8,507 bases of DNA, taken from NCBI GenBank assembly GCA_030426005.1, contig JAUHZM010000123.1, forward strand, positions 1 to 8,507. The letters run 5' to 3'. The DNA is from Gammaproteobacteria bacterium. GTDB taxonomy: Bacteria > Pseudomonadota > Gammaproteobacteria > Arenicellales > Arenicellaceae. Both the position numbers and the translations under genes were made by a program. The notes under the pieces are model-generated. The model did not search any database and was not told the origin of the DNA. It worked only from the letters and a program-made list of their open reading frames with translations. Below are positions 7,180 to 8,507 of this stretch, piece by piece. Position 1 is the first letter of the stretch. Each line of letters opens with the position of its first letter.

Positions 7180-7207
7180 AAAATTGCTTAAAAAAGTAGC
7201 AGTTTTT
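7180..7207 (+). terminator. Weak terminator-like hairpin after the DUF3426 gene
   Basis: AAAATTGCT (7180-7188) pairs with AGCAGTTTT (7198-7206), including one G-T wobble, across a 9-base A-rich loop, and T runs continue to 7207. The A-tract/T-tract symmetry is typical of intrinsic terminators, but the stem holds only two G-C pairs, so it is weak. A second small perfect hairpin (GCGTT 7166-7170 with AACGC 7175-7179) lies just before it and could help. The same bases overlap a Fis-like site, so this may instead be promoter-upstream AT-rich DNA. Confidence 0.33.
7186..7200 (+). promoter_or_regulatory. Candidate Fis binding site 1 upstream of dusB-fis
   Basis: The 15-bp GCTTAAAAAAGTAGC has the obligatory G and C at positions 1 and 15, an AT-only centre, and agrees with about 10 of 13 defined positions of the degenerate consensus GNTYAAWWWTTRANC. 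It would sit near -55 to -69 relative to a start around 7255. Fis is known to autoregulate the dusB-fis operon in E. coli through several sites. Such loose motifs occur by chance in AT-rich DNA, so this is a hypothesis supported mainly by position. Confidence 0.35.
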
Positions 7208-7210
7208 CAA

Positions 7211-7225
7211 GCTTGAATCTTTACC
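7211..7225 (+). promoter_or_regulatory. Candidate Fis binding site 2, overlapping the -35 box
   Basis: GCTTGAATCTTTACC has G and C at the required ends and matches about 10 of 13 consensus positions, with mismatches at the centre and positions 5 and 12. It overlaps the proposed -35 element, so Fis bound here would be expected to block polymerase, which fits negative autoregulation. Its centre is 25 bp from that of site 1. Consensus matching only. Confidence 0.3.
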
Positions 7226-7248
7226 CGATTTAAGCTGATCGGTATTAT
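7220..7248 (+). promoter_or_regulatory. Candidate sigma70-like promoter of dusB-fis
   Basis: TTTACC (7220-7225, 4 of 6 to the -35) and TATTAT (7243-7248, 5 of 6 to the -10) are separated by exactly 17 bp. The spacer contains an inverted repeat, CCGAT (7225-7229) and ATCGG (7238-7242). Transcription would start at about 7254-7257 in the pyrimidine run TCCC, giving a leader of about 90 bases before dusB. The E. coli dusB-fis promoter is known to start with C, so a pyrimidine start here is consistent. A-tracts lie directly upstream. This is the best promoter match in the window. Confidence 0.55.
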
Positions 7249-7299
7249 CTGACTCCCTTTTTCGGAGCTCAGCAACCATCACGCTGTTAGCCGAAACAC

Positions 7300-7319
7300 C
7301 ACAAGCAGCGCTAGCTGTG
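7300..7319 (+). other. Small hairpin in the dusB leader
   Basis: CACA (7300-7303) pairs with TGTG (7316-7319). After a one-base bulge, GC (7305-7306) pairs with GC (7314-7315) around loop AGCGCTA. It ends 25 bases before the dusB ATG, upstream of the GGA (7335-7337) that serves as the only Shine-Dalgarno-like sequence there. It is too short to claim as a regulator, and a chance fold is possible. Confidence 0.2.
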
Positions 7320-7344
7320 ACCTACTTATATAACGGAATACACG

Positions 7345-8331
7345 ATGCAAATCGGACCCTACCAACTTGTCAATCCGGTGATTGCCGCGCCCATGGCTGG
7401 CGTGACAGACAAACCGTATCGACAAGTGTGCCGCGATCACGGCGCAGCGATGGTGGTGTCGGAAATGATCACCAGCCAGTCTGGACTGCGTGAATCCACC
7501 AAAACTAAATTCCGTGCCGATCTGGATGGCGAACCCGAACCTGTGGTGGTGCAGATCGTTGGCACCGAACCTGAGGAACTCGCCAGCGCCGCTCAATACA
7601 ATGTGGCCAATGGCGCACAGATCATTGACATCAACATGGGCTGCCCCGCCAAGAAAGTCTGCAAAAAGGCGGCTGGTTCGGCGTTGCTGGCAAATGAACA
7701 GTTGGTGTCCGACATTCTGACCCGCGTTGTCGAATCCGTCGACGTACCGGTGACCGTCAAAATTCGCACTGGCATCTCACCTGACCAACGTAATGCAGTA
7801 ACCATTGCCAAGATTGCTGAACAAGCCGGCATTCGTGCCATCACCATTCATGGTCGCACCAAAGAGTGTAAATTTGATGGTCACGCTGAATACGACACCA
7901 TCGCCGATGTTAAGCAGCAACTTGGTATTCCAGTGGTGCTAAACGGCGACATCACAAGCCCCGAAACCGCCCGTGCTGCACTCAAGCATACGCAGGCTGA
8001 CGCCGTTATGATCGGACGTGCAGCGCAAGGCCAACCTTGGCTTTACGGCCAGGTGGCCGACTTTCTAAGCACTGGCCAACACACCGCCGCGCCCGATCTA
8101 GATGCGCGCGTAAACACCATTTTGAACCACATCACCGCCGTGCATGAATTCTATGGCCCCGGGATGGGCGTGCGTCTGGCACGCAAGCACATCAAATGGT
8201 ATCTAGCGCATTGGCCCATCTCGATTGACGACCAAGCCCGACGCGCCATTACCACCACAGACAACGTGAGTCAGCAATATGACCTGCTGGCGCAGTTTCT
8301 AACGTTTTCGCAGCTTCACCATGCTGCCTGA
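7345..8331 (+). CDS. dusB: tRNA dihydrouridine synthase DusB
   Basis: DusB is an FMN-dependent enzyme that reduces a D-loop uridine of tRNA to dihydrouridine (U17 in E. coli). The 328 residues fit the family length. Visible marks are the opening IGPYQLVNPVIAAPMAGVTD (residues 3-22), VVVQIVG (67-73), the active-site cysteine C100 in INMGCPAKKV, VKIRTG (138-143), TIHGRTKECKFDGHA (167-181) with the FMN and substrate contacts, VVLNGDI (197-203), and the phosphate-binding MIGRAAQGQPWLYGQ (222-236). The C-terminal helical tRNA-binding domain includes GMGVRLARKHIKWYL. The ATG at 7345 is preceded by a weak GGA site. The gene is followed after 39 bp by fis, the order known from E. coli and Pseudomonas, where both come from one promoter. 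Nothing looks unusual. Confidence 0.97.
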   Translation: MQIGPYQLVNPVIAAPMAGVTDKPYRQVCRDHGAAMVVSEMITSQSGLRESTKTKFRADLDGEPEPVVVQIVGTEPEELASAAQYNVANGAQIIDINMGCPAKKVCKKAAGSALLANEQLVSDILTRVVESVDVPVTVKIRTGISPDQRNAVTIAKIAEQAGIRAITIHGRTKECKFDGHAEYDTIADVKQQLGIPVVLNGDITSPETARAALKHTQADAVMIGRAAQGQPWLYGQVADFLSTGQHTAAPDLDARVNTILNHITAVHEFYGPGMGVRLARKHIKWYLAHWPISIDDQARRAITTTDNVSQQYDLLAQFLTFSQLHHAA

Positions 8332-8370
8332 CTCCTCCCTTGACCACTTGACCGACTCTTTTATGCAATC

Positions 8371-8507
8371 ATGACCAAGAACGACCCCTTGTCCGTGTGT
8401 ATAAAGCACTCCATGGAACAATACTTTAATGATCTCAATGGCGAGCTTCCGACCAATCTGCACACCTTTTTTATCAATGAAGTGGAGAAGCCATTTCTCC
8501 AAGTGGT
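8371..8507 (+). CDS. fis: Fis nucleoid-associated DNA-binding protein, 3'-truncated by the window edge
   Basis: Translation from the ATG at 8371 stays open to the window end and gives 45 codons plus two bases. The residues read as an N-terminal Fis: LSVCIKHSMEQYFNDLNG followed by LPTNLHTFFINEVEKPFLQV. The pattern V-x-x-x-M-x-x-YF-x-DL-x-G and the N-EVEKP-L-V start of helix B match the non-enteric Fis family of about 90-110 residues. The C-terminal helix-turn-helix lies outside the window. Fis bends DNA, activates rRNA promoters and shapes the nucleoid in fast-growing cells. No ribosome-binding site is visible before the ATG, so coupling to dusB translation is uncertain. An overlapping ATG at 8363 is out of frame and stops after three codons. 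Confidence 0.93.
   Translation, partial: MTKNDPLSVCIKHSMEQYFNDLNGELPTNLHTFFINEVEKPFLQV

Noticed and set aside
8299..8502. 67-codon minus-strand frame opposite dusB end and fis start
   Set aside because: It lies antisense to the convincing Fis N-terminus and carries no family pattern; a shadow frame.
1..8507. Mobile elements, CRISPR arrays, tRNA genes, defence or biosynthetic clusters
   Set aside because: Looked for on both strands by eye; no transposase or integrase motifs, no direct repeat arrays, no tRNA-like folds, and nearly all DNA is taken by conserved housekeeping genes.

Overview
The window reads as chromosomal DNA of a free-living gammaproteobacterium outside the Enterobacterales. 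Two things point there. One is a DUF3080 protein, a family largely confined to Gammaproteobacteria. The other is the gene string dsbD ... prmA - zinc-ribbon/DUF3426 - dusB - fis, which I recall from Pseudomonas-like genomes. Base composition looks balanced and even along the window. I see no insertion sequence, phage gene, tRNA, rRNA or CRISPR array. Coding density is high.

Left part (1-2436). A 5'-truncated DUF3080 gene is followed after 9 bp by an E1-like (MoeB/ThiF/HesA) adenylyltransferase fused to a C-terminal rhodanese domain. A rhomboid intramembrane serine protease is read from the opposite strand. Its 3' end overlaps the 3' end of the E1-like gene by 15 bp, so there is no terminator gap between the convergent units.

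Middle part (2437-7158). After a 230-bp non-coding gap comes a tight same-strand cluster with gaps of 8, 1 and 10 bp: dsbD, a membrane-anchored TlpA/ResA-like thioredoxin, prmA, and a zinc-ribbon + single-TM + DUF3426 protein. DsbD carries reducing power from cytoplasmic thioredoxin across the inner membrane, and the TlpA-like protein is an obvious periplasmic recipient. PrmA methylates ribosomal protein L11. The last protein probably links a cytoplasmic zinc ribbon to a periplasmic domain of unknown role. The aroQ-accB-accC block that I recall between the redox genes and prmA in relatives is absent.

Right part (7159-8507). A 186-bp regulatory gap holds a weak terminator-like hairpin, a good sigma70-like promoter and two Fis-like sites. 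It leads into dusB (tRNA dihydrouridine synthase) and, 39 bp later, the first 45 codons of fis, cut by the window end. This is the classical dusB-fis operon, where fis is autoregulated and growth-rate controlled.

Most of the window is conserved housekeeping sequence, and I do not see a clearly new multi-gene system. The points most worth a second look are the E1-rhodanese protein that has lost both zinc-binding Cys pairs, the aroQ-accBC-less gene order, the candidate Fis sites at the dusB-fis promoter, repeated acidic motifs in the DUF3426 protein, and the near absence of Shine-Dalgarno sequences.
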